DNA of 38,646 nt from JADJPL01 sp040382095. Lineage in GTDB: Bacteria > Bacteroidota > Bacteroidia > Chitinophagales > Saprospiraceae. The position numbers and the translations under genes are program-made. The notes below the pieces were generated by a model. It saw nothing but the letters and a program-made list of their open reading frames with translations, was not told the origin of the DNA and did no database searches. Shown piece after piece: positions 26,470-35,094 of the stretch; the stretch's first letter is position 1; every line of letters starts with the position of its first letter. The DNA lies in NCBI GenBank assembly GCA_040382095.1, contig JBEIGB010000027.1, positions 1-38,646 of the forward strand, read 5' to 3'.

Positions 26470-27570
26470 CTATCCTGCGATAGATACGCCAATCAATTTA
26501 CCGATTCCGAAAGTTATGCCTGCTGCTATCATTCCGAAGGCCACCTGGCGAAAACCTGAAGACCAAACGCTTCGCCCGGTGAAAAGGGTGATCGCTGCGC
26601 CGATAATAAACAAGCCCGCACCACTCAACAGGGCACTGAACAGAATCCCCGTCAGACCGCCTGTAAAGAAAAAGGGCATGACCGGCACGATGGCACCTAT
26701 AGCAAAAAGTACAAATGAGGCCAGCGCTGCTTCCATGGCAGAACCTTTAAGGTCTTCGGGATGGATACCGAGTTCTTCGCGCACCAGCACTTCGTAGGCG
26801 CTATCTTTATCGGCGATAGCCGCATTGGCCATCGCCGATGCCTGTTCAGCCGGAATTCCTTTGGAAGCGTACACCAGCGCGAGTTCCCGCGCCTCATCTG
26901 CGGGGTTTGCCTCTAGCTCTTCCATTTCAAGCTGCATCTGATTTTCGTAAAGTTCCTGCGAGCTTTTGACTGAAATCCACTCCCCCAGTGCCATAGAGAG
27001 GGCACCTGCCAAAAGCCCGGCAATCCCGGTGAGTAGAATCTCAGCCTGACCTCCACCAGCACCTGCCATGCCCATCACCAGGCTGAAATTAGAAACCAGG
27101 CCATCGTTGCCGCCAAGGACGGCAGCCCGCAAAGCATTTCCACCTACTGAGCGATGGCGTTTTTCGAAACGCGCCAATACAGCACCCTGCATCCCCCCCG
27201 ACCTTTGAAAGATATTCTGCAGGATCGCAACATGCGCAGTATCGGAGACCGGGGAGGGGGCTGCGCGTTTCTTTCTGCCCTGCAGGATCGAGGCGGAAAT
27301 ACTCTTTTCCGTTTCGAGCAGGGTGCCGAGCACATATTCATAGCCCAGGACTTTGCCGATGCGGGCGAGCATTCTTGCGCGCCAGGAAGGCCCCGGCAGG
27401 TCACCGGGGCCAAGCCCCGATTTTTTTAGAAATGCAAGGGCATGCCCTTTCTCCAGCTCGCTCATCTGCCTGAAAATATCGGCAACCTGCTCGTCCTGCT
27501 CCTTAGCAGCAAGTATCGAGTACAGAAAACTCGCATCCACCTCGGTCTGTATGTTTTTTAAATCCATCAT
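26470..27570 (-). CDS. mbfA: Ferritin-like/VIT1 membrane protein, probable iron (manganese) exporter
   Basis: This 366-residue protein (ATG at 27570 or the next codon) joins an N-terminal ferritin-like domain (about 1-150; metal-ligand candidates E10, E40 and H43 in ELEKGH) to a VIT1/CCC1 membrane domain. The latter begins with the family signature AAVLGGNDGLVSNFSLV and has five hydrophobic segments, ending with VAFGMIAAGITFGIG. A cytosolic helical insert follows (ELYENQMQLEMEELEANPAD). This is the MbfA design, in which a ferritin-like domain feeds iron to an exporter that protects against peroxide and iron stress. Close homology to MbfA is an inference from the two-domain order. The gene is followed by a convergent lipoprotein and preceded by the heptamer repeat tract. 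Confidence 0.88.
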   Translation of the reverse strand: MMDLKNIQTEVDASFLYSILAAKEQDEQVADIFRQMSELEKGHALAFLKKSGLGPGDLPGPSWRARMLARIGKVLGYEYVLGTLLETEKSISASILQGRKKRAAPSPVSDTAHVAILQNIFQRSGGMQGAVLARFEKRHRSVGGNALRAAVLGGNDGLVSNFSLVMGMAGAGGGQAEILLTGIAGLLAGALSMALGEWISVKSSQELYENQMQLEMEELEANPADEARELALVYASKGIPAEQASAMANAAIADKDSAYEVLVREELGIHPEDLKGSAMEAALASFVLFAIGAIVPVMPFFFTGGLTGILFSALLSGAGLFIIGAAITLFTGRSVWSSGFRQVAFGMIAAGITFGIGKLIGVSIAG

Positions 27571-27668
27571 GCTGAATTAAGATTAAAAGGCCGGTAAAAT
27601 AACGGACTTGTTTTAACAGAATTGTCACAGGCTGAAAAGGCACTTCCCCAAATACGCAGAACCGCTCC

Positions 27669-27836
27669 CCCGTCCCCCGTCTACCGTCCCCCGTCTACCG
27701 TCCCCCGTCCACCGTCTCCCGTCTCCCGTCCCCCGTCTCCCGTCTCCCGTCCCCCGTCCCCCGTCTCCCGTCCACCGTCCACCGTCCACCGTCCACCGTC
27801 CACCGTCTCCCGTCTCCCGTCTCCCGTCTCCCGTCT
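27669..27836. repeat. Heptanucleotide tandem repeat tract, 24 units
   Basis: There are 24 contiguous 7-base units of the form [A/C]CCGTC[C/T], counted by hand. Only the first and last base of the unit vary. On the minus strand every unit contains GG or GGG, spaced by seven. The tract starts 17 bases after the stop of the acyltransferase gene on that strand, and many consecutive units give GGG-N4-GGG runs compatible with a G-quadruplex. The unit length is not a multiple of three, and no gene covers the tract. Confidence 0.9.
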
Positions 27837-27853
27837 CCCCCTTTGCAACAAGC

Positions 27854-29212
27854 CTAATGACTGCTCGCAGATCGCCGCAGTTTTGTGCTGAACCTTCTTT
27901 TTCTTCCCTGACGGATTTCAGCCTGACCCACCAATAACTTATCGAGCCCACTGAGCCGTACCAAAGAATCCCGCATTTCCTGCAATCTGATCCGCCCTTC
28001 TGTGGAAACCCGGCGAAAATACTTGCCACGGGCAGTTTCTTCGCCCCATTCGCGGTGAAGAATGCCAAAATACCCAAGCCCGCCCAGTGCGAATGCAAGA
28101 GGGATCAAAAGCCAGGTCCCGGTGATTGCCGCGACCAGGAGCCAGAGCAGAAAATAGACCACAAAACAGCCCATTGAGACTGCCATTAAAACTGGCGCGA
28201 AAAATTCAATGCGCTCCACCCGCGTTTTTCGGATATACCAGGCCAGCTGCATCGGCGGCGCACAGAAGCCCCTTCCCAACCAGGCAGCGGGTGCGCTGAG
28301 CCACCAAAGCAGACGGGTAGCCCAGCCAGAAGGCAGCGGATGTACTACAGTCATATCGTCAATTCCGACCGCATCCAGACGGGCAAAATATTCCGCGGCA
28401 GCAAGTTCTAACGCTGCTTTCTCCCCGGAATCCATCCTGTTGATCTTTTCTGCGATCGCGATTTCAGTATCCAGAAGGCGCTTCTCCTCATTGACCACAG
28501 GGAATACCGCGCGTCCGAAATGGCTCCGAGCCATCAAAAATAAGTACTCTGCGAGCTGCTCGTCAGCGTGTTTCCTGACGATGATTACCCGCTCTTCCAG
28601 CCGTGCCTTCAGTTCGTTGGTAAGTTCTGTGATGGCCCTGCGGGGGTCGTTTTTGAAATACGCTTTTGCGGGAATAGGCTCCCCTACATCAATCATGACG
28701 GCGCTGCGGGGGCGCTCGGCATAAGTATAGTTGAAGCCCACGGGTACGACGAAAATTTCCTCCAGATCGGGATATTTCTCCAGGGTGCCTGCGACGATAC
28801 GCGCCAATCCTTTTTTGACCGGGCGCATACGCTTTTCATGCGTGGTATTGCCCTCCGGAAAAATCATGATCGTCCGGCCTTTGGCCAGCGAATCCGCACA
28901 GGCCTCAAAGGTGGCAAAATTATTCTTGAGCCCGCTATACCCTGCGTCAATGATGCGGTAAATCGGCAGCATCTTGAGCGAGTTCAGCAGGAAACGGTAA
29001 AAGCGGTGGACAAAAAAATCGCCGCGCACCAAAAAGTAAAGGGGCTGTGGGAGGAATACCGCCATCACACAAGGTTCCATGAATGCTGTCGGGTGGTTGG
29101 CGGCAAGGATAACTGGTTTGTCCTGCGGAATACGCTCCAAATGGGAGATATGGATTTTTCGGTAAAATATTCTTATCGCAACTCTCGCAATTGGCCTGAC
29201 AATGTAGTACAT
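27854..29212 (-). CDS. PlsC-type 1-acylglycerol-3-phosphate acyltransferase family protein
   Basis: This 452-residue protein starts at the ATG at 29212 (MYYIVRPIARVAIRIFYRKI); the 59-codon open frame upstream has no family resemblance. The acyltransferase block is NHPTAFMEP (H40) and IFPEGNTTHE (118-127). The acidic residue of the usual H-P-x-x-x-x-D pattern is Glu (E46) instead of Asp. After the catalytic domain comes a long helical region, two membrane segments near 335-385 (VLMAVSMGCFVVYFLLWLLV, GTWLLIPLAFALGGLGYFGI), and a basic tail. It probably acylates a lysophospholipid or similar lipid at the inner membrane. The heptamer repeat tract begins 17 bases past its stop. Confidence 0.88.
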   Translation of the reverse strand: MYYIVRPIARVAIRIFYRKIHISHLERIPQDKPVILAANHPTAFMEPCVMAVFLPQPLYFLVRGDFFVHRFYRFLLNSLKMLPIYRIIDAGYSGLKNNFATFEACADSLAKGRTIMIFPEGNTTHEKRMRPVKKGLARIVAGTLEKYPDLEEIFVVPVGFNYTYAERPRSAVMIDVGEPIPAKAYFKNDPRRAITELTNELKARLEERVIIVRKHADEQLAEYLFLMARSHFGRAVFPVVNEEKRLLDTEIAIAEKINRMDSGEKAALELAAAEYFARLDAVGIDDMTVVHPLPSGWATRLLWWLSAPAAWLGRGFCAPPMQLAWYIRKTRVERIEFFAPVLMAVSMGCFVVYFLLWLLVAAITGTWLLIPLAFALGGLGYFGILHREWGEETARGKYFRRVSTEGRIRLQEMRDSLVRLSGLDKLLVGQAEIRQGRKRRFSTKLRRSASSH

Positions 29213-29365
29213 AGGCAGATTTGTGATTTTAGGGTTGATAAAGGTACAAAAGGTTATCCGTATTTTCTGAAATTTACAGGTAAATACAAGCTCCTTAGCC
29301 CTTTGCAGTCCCCGGCTCCACGACCCTTTCGTGGCGATACCAGCGCAATAATTCCTGCAATATGC

Positions 29366-29373
29366 TATATTTG
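29366..29373 (+). promoter_or_regulatory. Candidate -7 box of the serine hydrolase gene
   Basis: TATATTTG matches TAnnTTTG exactly, 19 bases before the ATG at 29393. A -33 TTTG at the right distance is not seen. Confidence 0.5.
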
Positions 29374-29392
29374 TTACAAAAGAAAACACAAT

Positions 29393-30481
29393 ATGAAAAA
29401 AATTGCCGGGTTAATCCTGCTTACCTTGCTGGCCTTTTCCTGCGGAAAGCAGGGGAAACCCACCCTACAGGAGCGTTTGGACGGCTATTTCACGGCAGAA
29501 TTTGAGTCTGGCGGGCCGGGTGCCGCCGTACTCGTCATGCAGGATGGAAAAGTAGTGTTCGAGCGCGGATATGGATTGGCCGACCTGGAAAATAGAACCC
29601 CCATCACCCCGAATACGGCGTTCAATACGGGTTCGATCAGCAAAACCTTTGTGGCCAATGGCATCCTGATGTTGGAACAGGAAGGGCGGCTGCGGCTCGA
29701 CGACTCCCTGGCGATGTATTTTCCCGATTTTAAAAAGCCTGAAATTGCGCGTCAGGTACGTATTTTCCATTTGCTCAACCACTCCTCAGGCTTGATTGAC
29801 AGCCGAAAGGTCGCGGAAGACACTGTTTTTTACCTCACGGCAAAAGACCTCGAAAATTTTGCCCCCATTATGCAAAACGACAGCACCGCTTTTGCCCCCG
29901 GCAGCCGTTACGCCTATTCCAATCCTGCTTTCAATGGCCTTGCCCTGATTATCGAAAAATTGACCGGGCGGCGTTGGCAGGATTTTATCATCGAACGCAT
30001 CTTTGACCCTGCGGGACTGAAAGACAGTAAAATCACCGACGGCCCTTACCCGGAAAAGGGCGTTGCACATGCTTATGTAGAAGACAATGGAACATTTATA
30101 GAGGATGATTACGGCGAGGAGCCGACCTTCCCCGCCGCCGGTAACGGAGGGGTGTGGAGTTCCGTCCGCGACCTCGCCAGATATGAGCTGGCCCTTCAAA
30201 AAGCCGTTTTCCTGCCGGCGAAAGTGATCGGAACCTCCAGAACCCCTTTCCAGCCAGCCAACTGGCAGTCTCCGACCCCCTCTTTTATCGGACACAGTTG
30301 GTTTACAGGCGAATGGAACGGGGAGAAAATCATTTACCATACCGGCTCCCAGGGAGGGTTCGTGGCCGACTATGTCTGGATGCCAGGAAAAAAACTCTTC
30401 TACACCATCCTCTGCAACAGCCCCCGACCGATTGAACAGTACCGGGATGCCGTATTCAGGCAGGTGCTTTCTTCCAAATAA
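29393..30481 (+). CDS. Beta-lactamase-family serine hydrolase, lipoprotein
   Basis: This 362-residue protein starts at the ATG at 29393 with a lipoprotein signal (LILLTLLAFSC, Cys at 17). An uninterrupted frame reaches far upstream but runs through the divergent acyltransferase gene, so I rejected it. Catalytic motifs are SISK (S81, K84), YSN (Y175-N177) and HTGSQGG near the C-terminus, which is the pattern of class C beta-lactamase-like esterases and D,D-peptidases. Other family marks are VFERGYGLADLENRTPI and HLLNHSSGL. It is probably anchored in the envelope. The substrate is unknown, and resistance to antibiotics should not be assumed. Confidence 0.9.
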   Translation: MKKIAGLILLTLLAFSCGKQGKPTLQERLDGYFTAEFESGGPGAAVLVMQDGKVVFERGYGLADLENRTPITPNTAFNTGSISKTFVANGILMLEQEGRLRLDDSLAMYFPDFKKPEIARQVRIFHLLNHSSGLIDSRKVAEDTVFYLTAKDLENFAPIMQNDSTAFAPGSRYAYSNPAFNGLALIIEKLTGRRWQDFIIERIFDPAGLKDSKITDGPYPEKGVAHAYVEDNGTFIEDDYGEEPTFPAAGNGGVWSSVRDLARYELALQKAVFLPAKVIGTSRTPFQPANWQSPTPSFIGHSWFTGEWNGEKIIYHTGSQGGFVADYVWMPGKKLFYTILCNSPRPIEQYRDAVFRQVLSSK

Positions 30482-30532
30482 TCCCCTGACCGTATCCATA
30501 TTATTGTTGTGTACGCATTAAAACATCCGGCT

Positions 30533-31990
30533 ATGATCCCCGATTTGAAGGCTCCCTATCTTTGGAAAGAACACGCATTCATCGGCGGCCGATGGTGTGC
30601 CGCCCGCAACGGTGCGGTATTTCCGGTGACAAACCCTGCGACCGGGGAAATACTCGCACGGGTACCCGACCTGGGTGCAGCGGAAACCCTGGACGCCATA
30701 AATGCAGCCCACAGTGCATTCCCAGCCTGGAAGTCGAAAACGGCAGGAGAACGCGCAGCCCTCCTGCGACAATGGTTCGGATTAATGATCGCCCATCAGG
30801 AAGATCTCGGGCGCATCCTCACCGCAGAACAAGGCAAGCCCCTGGCCGAAGCGATCGGCGAAATCCGCTATGGCGCCTCTTTCATCGAGTGGTTTGCAGA
30901 AGAAGCACGGCGAAGCTATGGGGATATCATCCCGGGACATGAAGCGGACAAGCGCATCATGGTCCTCCGGCAGCCGGTGGGCGTAGTGGGCATTATCACC
31001 CCCTGGAATTTCCCCAACGCCATGATCGCCCGTAAAGTCGCACCAGCACTCGCCGCAGGCTGTACAGTCGTCATCAAACCCGCCGAAGCGACCCCGCTCT
31101 CCGCTCTGGCCATGGCCGTGCTGGCAGAACAGGCCGGCATACCGGCAGGAGTATTGAACATCGTTACCGCAGCAGATCCTGCCCTGGTCGGCGGCGCCCT
31201 TACCGAAAGCCCACTGGTGCGCAAGATTTCGTTCACCGGTTCAACCCGCGTAGGAAAAATACTGATGGCACAAAGTGCTGGTACGCTCAAGCGCCTGTCG
31301 CTGGAGCTGGGCGGCAATGCCCCTTTTATTGTTTTCGAAGATGCCGACCTGGACGCTGCCGTAGAAGGGGCCATCGCTTCAAAGTACCGGAATGCCGGGC
31401 AGACTTGTGTCTGCGCCAACCGTTTTTTCGTACATGAAAAGGTCGCACATACTTTTGCCCATCAGCTCGCAGCAGCGGCCAGGGCACTGAATGTAGGGGA
31501 AGGCAATACCCCGGGGATACATATCGGCCCGCTCATCAATACCGCAGCACGCGATAAAGTGGAGCGCCTCCTCAGCGATGCCGTCGCGAAAGGCGCACAA
31601 ACACTTTGCGGGGGCAAACGCCACCCGCTGGGCGGTACTTTTTTCGAACCCACCGTCCTGCTCGGCGCAAATATGGAAATGGCCCTTGCCCGGGAGGAGA
31701 TTTTTGGCCCCGTCGCCCCCATATTCACCTTTACCAGCGATGAAGCAGTGGTCCAAATGGCCAACGATACCGAATATGGGCTTGCCGCATATTTCTACAG
31801 CAACGATGTAGGCAGGATATTCCGCGTCGCAGAAGCGATGGAGTACGGGATCATCGGAATCAATACCGGCCTCATCTCCACGGTAGTCGCCCCTTTTGGA
31901 GGCATGAAAGCAAGCGGCTTTGGCCGCGAAGGGTCAAAATACGGCATGGATGAGTTTCTAGAGAAAAAATACCTGTGCCTAAAAGTGTGA
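30533..31990 (+). CDS. gabD: NAD(P)-dependent succinate-semialdehyde dehydrogenase
   Basis: This 485-residue aldehyde dehydrogenase starts at the ATG at 30533; a GTG eight codons earlier is possible but less likely. The NAD site is GIITPWNFPNAMIARKVAPA, followed by TVVIKPAEATPLSALAMA. The catalytic residues are C292 in AGQTCVCANRF and E258 in LSLELGGNAPFIVFED, with the family spacing of 34. The C-terminal GGMKASGFGREGSKYGMDEF is typical of GabD rather than general ALDH. It oxidises succinate semialdehyde to succinate, feeding GABA breakdown into the TCA cycle. No GABA transaminase is adjacent. It begins 51 bases after the serine hydrolase and overlaps the next convergent gene by 12 bases. Confidence 0.92.
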   Translation: MIPDLKAPYLWKEHAFIGGRWCAARNGAVFPVTNPATGEILARVPDLGAAETLDAINAAHSAFPAWKSKTAGERAALLRQWFGLMIAHQEDLGRILTAEQGKPLAEAIGEIRYGASFIEWFAEEARRSYGDIIPGHEADKRIMVLRQPVGVVGIITPWNFPNAMIARKVAPALAAGCTVVIKPAEATPLSALAMAVLAEQAGIPAGVLNIVTAADPALVGGALTESPLVRKISFTGSTRVGKILMAQSAGTLKRLSLELGGNAPFIVFEDADLDAAVEGAIASKYRNAGQTCVCANRFFVHEKVAHTFAHQLAAAARALNVGEGNTPGIHIGPLINTAARDKVERLLSDAVAKGAQTLCGGKRHPLGGTFFEPTVLLGANMEMALAREEIFGPVAPIFTFTSDEAVVQMANDTEYGLAAYFYSNDVGRIFRVAEAMEYGIIGINTGLISTVVAPFGGMKASGFGREGSKYGMDEFLEKKYLCLKV

Positions 31991-33547
31991 GCGGTGCTCC
32001 TGCTGCCGTCGCAGATATTTTTCCCTGATCACCTCCTGGACGGGCCGGTGTTCGATCTTGCTATCCAGCCAGGAAAGGATGTCCAGATAAAGAAATGGAC
32101 GCTGTTCGTAGGGATCCTGCGCGATTTTTTCCAGTTTCTGCTTCAGCGCGATGAAAGCGGCCGACAGGTCGCGGGGGTGTATCCGCGTGAGCCGGCGCAA
32201 AAATTTAAAAATTTCCCTGAGCGCCATCCCCAGGTCTTCTTTTTTTGCCAAAAAGCGATAAACCGATTTAACCTGATACTCCAGGAGCTGGGCATTTCCG
32301 AGCTCATAATGCGCAATCAGACTCAGTAAGCGCGCAAAAACCTGAATATCGGCGCGATAATCCGGGTCTTTCTCATTGATGATATAATTCAGGTAAGTAA
32401 TGGCACTGCTGCTGTCTCCACTCCCAAAATACAAGCTGGCGATACGGTAATAAAAGACCATTTCGCGGTGGCTGTCCCAGCTGTAACGGTCTTCTTCCAT
32501 AATCGCCAGCAACTCCGGCACAAGGTCCAGCCCTTCCGTGAAAGTACCCTCCAGAAAATGCTTTTTGATGAGGTGGATATATTTGTACAGGTAAAACAGA
32601 CTTTCGTTATTCTTATTCGCCAATAGGTCCGGGTATCGGGCAGGCAGGCCCAAAAGCTCATCGAGGGCCTGGTTGAATTTTGGAGCGTGCAGGAGGTTGA
32701 ACAGGGAATTGAGCAGATTGTGCAGCCCCTTCAGATACAAAGGCATGTTAATCTCTGCCATGTAGGGATTGTCCCGGAAAAGGTCCACCCATCGCTGGGC
32801 GTAACGGTAACAGAAGCCGAAATCCTGCGTGATGTGGTAAAACCAGAAATGTGCCTGGCAGAAATAAATTTTACCCATAAAATCCAACTCCTGCCAGGGG
32901 ATTTTCGGCATATTAGCCGTAAAAAATTCTTTCACAAAAAAGAAATCCTTCTCGTTGCGCGTGAAGCCAACTTTTAGGTACAGCCCGTAGAGCTGAAGGG
33001 AGAGGTTGGAAAAGAGGTTCATCTGCTGCATCGCAAGGCCGAGTTCCAGGGTTTCGTCGGTGAGCGCTTCTGCCCTGCCCTCGATGCTACGGGTGATATA
33101 TTGCCCTTCGATATGTTTTTCGAATTCGAGTACTTCCATCTGAAGCGGATGGTACCCGGCCGCCTTGCTGCGTTCCTTGGCCTTGGCGAGGATATCGAGG
33201 CTCTGCCGGTACAGGCCTTTGTTGTAGAGCACCCGCGCATAGTCCACCATCTCGCGGATCTGAATATCGGGCACCTCCCTTGCACTTAGAAGCCGCAGGC
33301 TGGTGAGCAGTTGTTTATATAGATGCGCCTTCAAATTGGACATCTGCTGCTTCTTGATTTCGGGCAACCTCCGCAGAATACTCTCTTCATCGTACTCCCC
33401 CCGTTTTTCCAGAAAATCAAACAACTGGAGGAAAAGGATATCCTCCGAAGATTGGTTCCGTTTGACAAACAGCCTGAAATGCCGCTTTTCCGCACGTGTC
33501 AGGGAGTTGATCAATTGTACGAGATCGTCTGTTTTCTGTTTAGGCAT
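31979..33547 (-). CDS. All-helical protein of unknown function (TPR-like, Bacteroidota)
   Basis: This 522-residue protein has no signal peptide or membrane segment and is predicted to be soluble and almost wholly alpha-helical. The N-terminus LVQLINSLTRAEKRHFRLFV is a form I associate with hypothetical proteins of this phylum. Internal stretches such as YARVLYNKGLYRQSLDILAK and RIASLYFGSGDSSSAITYL look like degenerate TPR helices, suggesting a protein-binding scaffold. I do not recognise a catalytic motif. It is convergent with gabD, overlapping it by 12 bases, and divergent from leuA. The function is unknown. Confidence 0.8.
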   Translation of the reverse strand: MPKQKTDDLVQLINSLTRAEKRHFRLFVKRNQSSEDILFLQLFDFLEKRGEYDEESILRRLPEIKKQQMSNLKAHLYKQLLTSLRLLSAREVPDIQIREMVDYARVLYNKGLYRQSLDILAKAKERSKAAGYHPLQMEVLEFEKHIEGQYITRSIEGRAEALTDETLELGLAMQQMNLFSNLSLQLYGLYLKVGFTRNEKDFFFVKEFFTANMPKIPWQELDFMGKIYFCQAHFWFYHITQDFGFCYRYAQRWVDLFRDNPYMAEINMPLYLKGLHNLLNSLFNLLHAPKFNQALDELLGLPARYPDLLANKNNESLFYLYKYIHLIKKHFLEGTFTEGLDLVPELLAIMEEDRYSWDSHREMVFYYRIASLYFGSGDSSSAITYLNYIINEKDPDYRADIQVFARLLSLIAHYELGNAQLLEYQVKSVYRFLAKKEDLGMALREIFKFLRRLTRIHPRDLSAAFIALKQKLEKIAQDPYEQRPFLYLDILSWLDSKIEHRPVQEVIREKYLRRQQEHRSHF

Positions 33548-33913
33548 TGTAAATTTTAGTTAAACAAACATTTGATTTACATATAGTTAATTAAATTTTA
33601 CCCAAATATTGATTTGGACAAAACCCATCAAATTAGTGCCTCGTGGAGCCCGTTCGGCTTTTATCTTTACAAGAGCATTTATCCCGGGAGGCTTCAGCGC
33701 CGTATTATCCCCATTTCGTTAGGCAGAAAGGGCTCAGGGATTATCTTCGTATCCTTTTGGTTAACAAGCGTTTAAGAATCTTCAAATTAAAATACCCATA
33801 ATACTGTATGCGGCCGCCATACCTTGGGCCGCCCTGGTTTTCCGGCAGGCACGCGGGGTGCAACGTCACCTGTCCGATGGTGCACGGGCTGTAAAACTAC
33901 AAAATTGCAAACA
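33548..33913. other. Intergenic region and long leader of the leucine operon
   Basis: These 366 bases separate the helical protein and leuA. A GC-rich hairpin is possible from GCGGCC (33810-33815) and GGCCGC (33827-33832). A further pair, GTGCA (33858-33862) and TGCAC (33881-33885), lies closer to leuA. A 28-codon frame (ATG at 33808, stop at 33892-33894) ends 19 bases before leuA but has only two Leu codons. If the -7 box at 33662 is used, the leader would be about 240 bases, long enough for attenuation-type control. I could not match a known riboswitch or T-box. Confidence 0.5.
33662..33669 (+). promoter_or_regulatory. Candidate -7 box of the leucine operon
   Basis: TATCTTTA differs from TAnnTTTG only at the last base and equals the -7 of the promoter at 15476-15483. 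There is no TTTG at 19-21 bases upstream, so the assignment is tentative. Confidence 0.3.
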
Positions 33914-35089
33914 ATGAGCGAAAACCGCATCTTTATCTTTGACACCACCCTGCGCGACGGCGAGCAGGTACCTGGCTGTAAATTAAATATGGACCAGAAG
34001 ATCGAAATTGCCCATCAACTGGAGGCCCTCGGCGTAGATGTCATAGAAGCAGGGTTCCCTATCTCCAGCCCGGGTGATTTCCAATCTGTAGAAGCCATTT
34101 GCAAAGCGATCCGGGAGCCGGTAATCTGTGGCTTGTCCCGCGCAGTAGAAAAAGATATCAAGGTCGCGGCAGAAGCGCTCCGTTATGCGAAAAGGCCGCG
34201 CATCCATACGGGGATCGGCACTTCGGATTCCCACATCCTCCATAAATTCAAAAGTAACCGCGAAGAAATCATTGAGCGGGCCGTCGCGGCGGTCAAATAT
34301 GCCAGGTCGTTCGTGGAAGATGTCGAATTCTATGCCGAGGATGCAGGGCGTACAGACAATGCCTACCTGGCGCGCGTGATCGAAGCCGTACTCAAAGCAG
34401 GGGCCACCGTCCTCAATATCCCGGATACCACCGGCTACTGCCTTCCGGAAGAATACGGTGCAAAAATCCGCTACCTCGTAGAAAACGTCAACGGTATTCA
34501 TAAGGCAACCATTTCTACCCATTGCCACAACGACCTGGGCCTTGCTACAGCGAATTCTATCGCCGGTGCTCAAAACGGGGCGCGTCAGATCGAATGCACC
34601 ATTAATGGCATCGGGGAAAGGGCCGGTAACACCTCGCTCGAAGAGGTCGTAATGATTATGCGCCAGCACCCTTACCTCAACCTCCAGACCAATATCAAAA
34701 CCCAGATGCTCTACCCTTTGAGCCAGTTGGTGAGCGAGCGGATGGGCGTCTTCGTCCAGCCCAACAAAGCGATCGTCGGTGCAAATGCTTTTGCCCACTC
34801 TTCCGGTATCCATCAGGATGGGGTGATCAAAGAGCGCGAAACCTACGAAATCATCAACCCCCTCGACGTGGGTGTTGACCACTCCAAAATCGTCCTCACC
34901 GCCCGTAGCGGAAGGGCAGCCATTGCCTACCGCTATAAAGAAATGGGGATAAACCTCACCAAGGATGAACTCGACGAGGTGTATAAGCGTTTCCTGGAAG
35001 TTGCCGATCGCATAAAAGAGGTGGGCGATAAGGACTTAATCGAAATTTACCAAGCGGTGCAAGCCGCTACTTCTCACTCAGCCGCCTGA
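33914..35089 (+). CDS. leuA: 2-isopropylmalate synthase, short form
   Basis: This 391-residue protein starts at the ATG at 33914 (MSENRIFIFDTTLRDGEQVP). It condenses acetyl-CoA with 2-oxoisovalerate, the first step of leucine synthesis. Visible features are the DTTLRDGEQ signature, the metal-binding HCHNDLGLATANS (H203, H205), the family signature NGIGERAGNTSLEEVV, and HSSGIHQDGVIK. The enzyme is about 100-120 residues shorter than E. coli-type LeuA and ends near QAVQAATSHSAA, so the C-terminal leucine-binding regulatory domain is missing, as in other Bacteroidota LeuA proteins. Feedback control, if any, must act otherwise. It is the first gene of leuA-leuC-leuD-leuB; leuC follows after 5 bases. 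Confidence 0.96.
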   Translation: MSENRIFIFDTTLRDGEQVPGCKLNMDQKIEIAHQLEALGVDVIEAGFPISSPGDFQSVEAICKAIREPVICGLSRAVEKDIKVAAEALRYAKRPRIHTGIGTSDSHILHKFKSNREEIIERAVAAVKYARSFVEDVEFYAEDAGRTDNAYLARVIEAVLKAGATVLNIPDTTGYCLPEEYGAKIRYLVENVNGIHKATISTHCHNDLGLATANSIAGAQNGARQIECTINGIGERAGNTSLEEVVMIMRQHPYLNLQTNIKTQMLYPLSQLVSERMGVFVQPNKAIVGANAFAHSSGIHQDGVIKERETYEIINPLDVGVDHSKIVLTARSGRAAIAYRYKEMGINLTKDELDEVYKRFLEVADRIKEVGDKDLIEIYQAVQAATSHSAA

Positions 35090-35094
35090 TATCC

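Noticed and set aside
27669..27836. Possible CRISPR array
   Set aside because: The 7-base units are contiguous with no spacers and no cas genes are present.
27625..28098. A 157-codon minus-strand frame across the heptamer repeats
   Set aside because: Its repeated GDGRRET-like product is only a translation of the DNA repeat and its other part overlaps the acyltransferase gene in another frame.
28568..29392. A 275-codon upstream extension of the serine hydrolase frame
   Set aside because: It runs through the divergent acyltransferase gene, lacks family similarity, and the lipoprotein signal and -7 box place the true start at 29393.
33808..33894. 28-codon frame before leuA as a classical leucine leader peptide
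   Set aside because: It has only two leucine codons, not adjacent, so it does not fit a leucine attenuator peptide.
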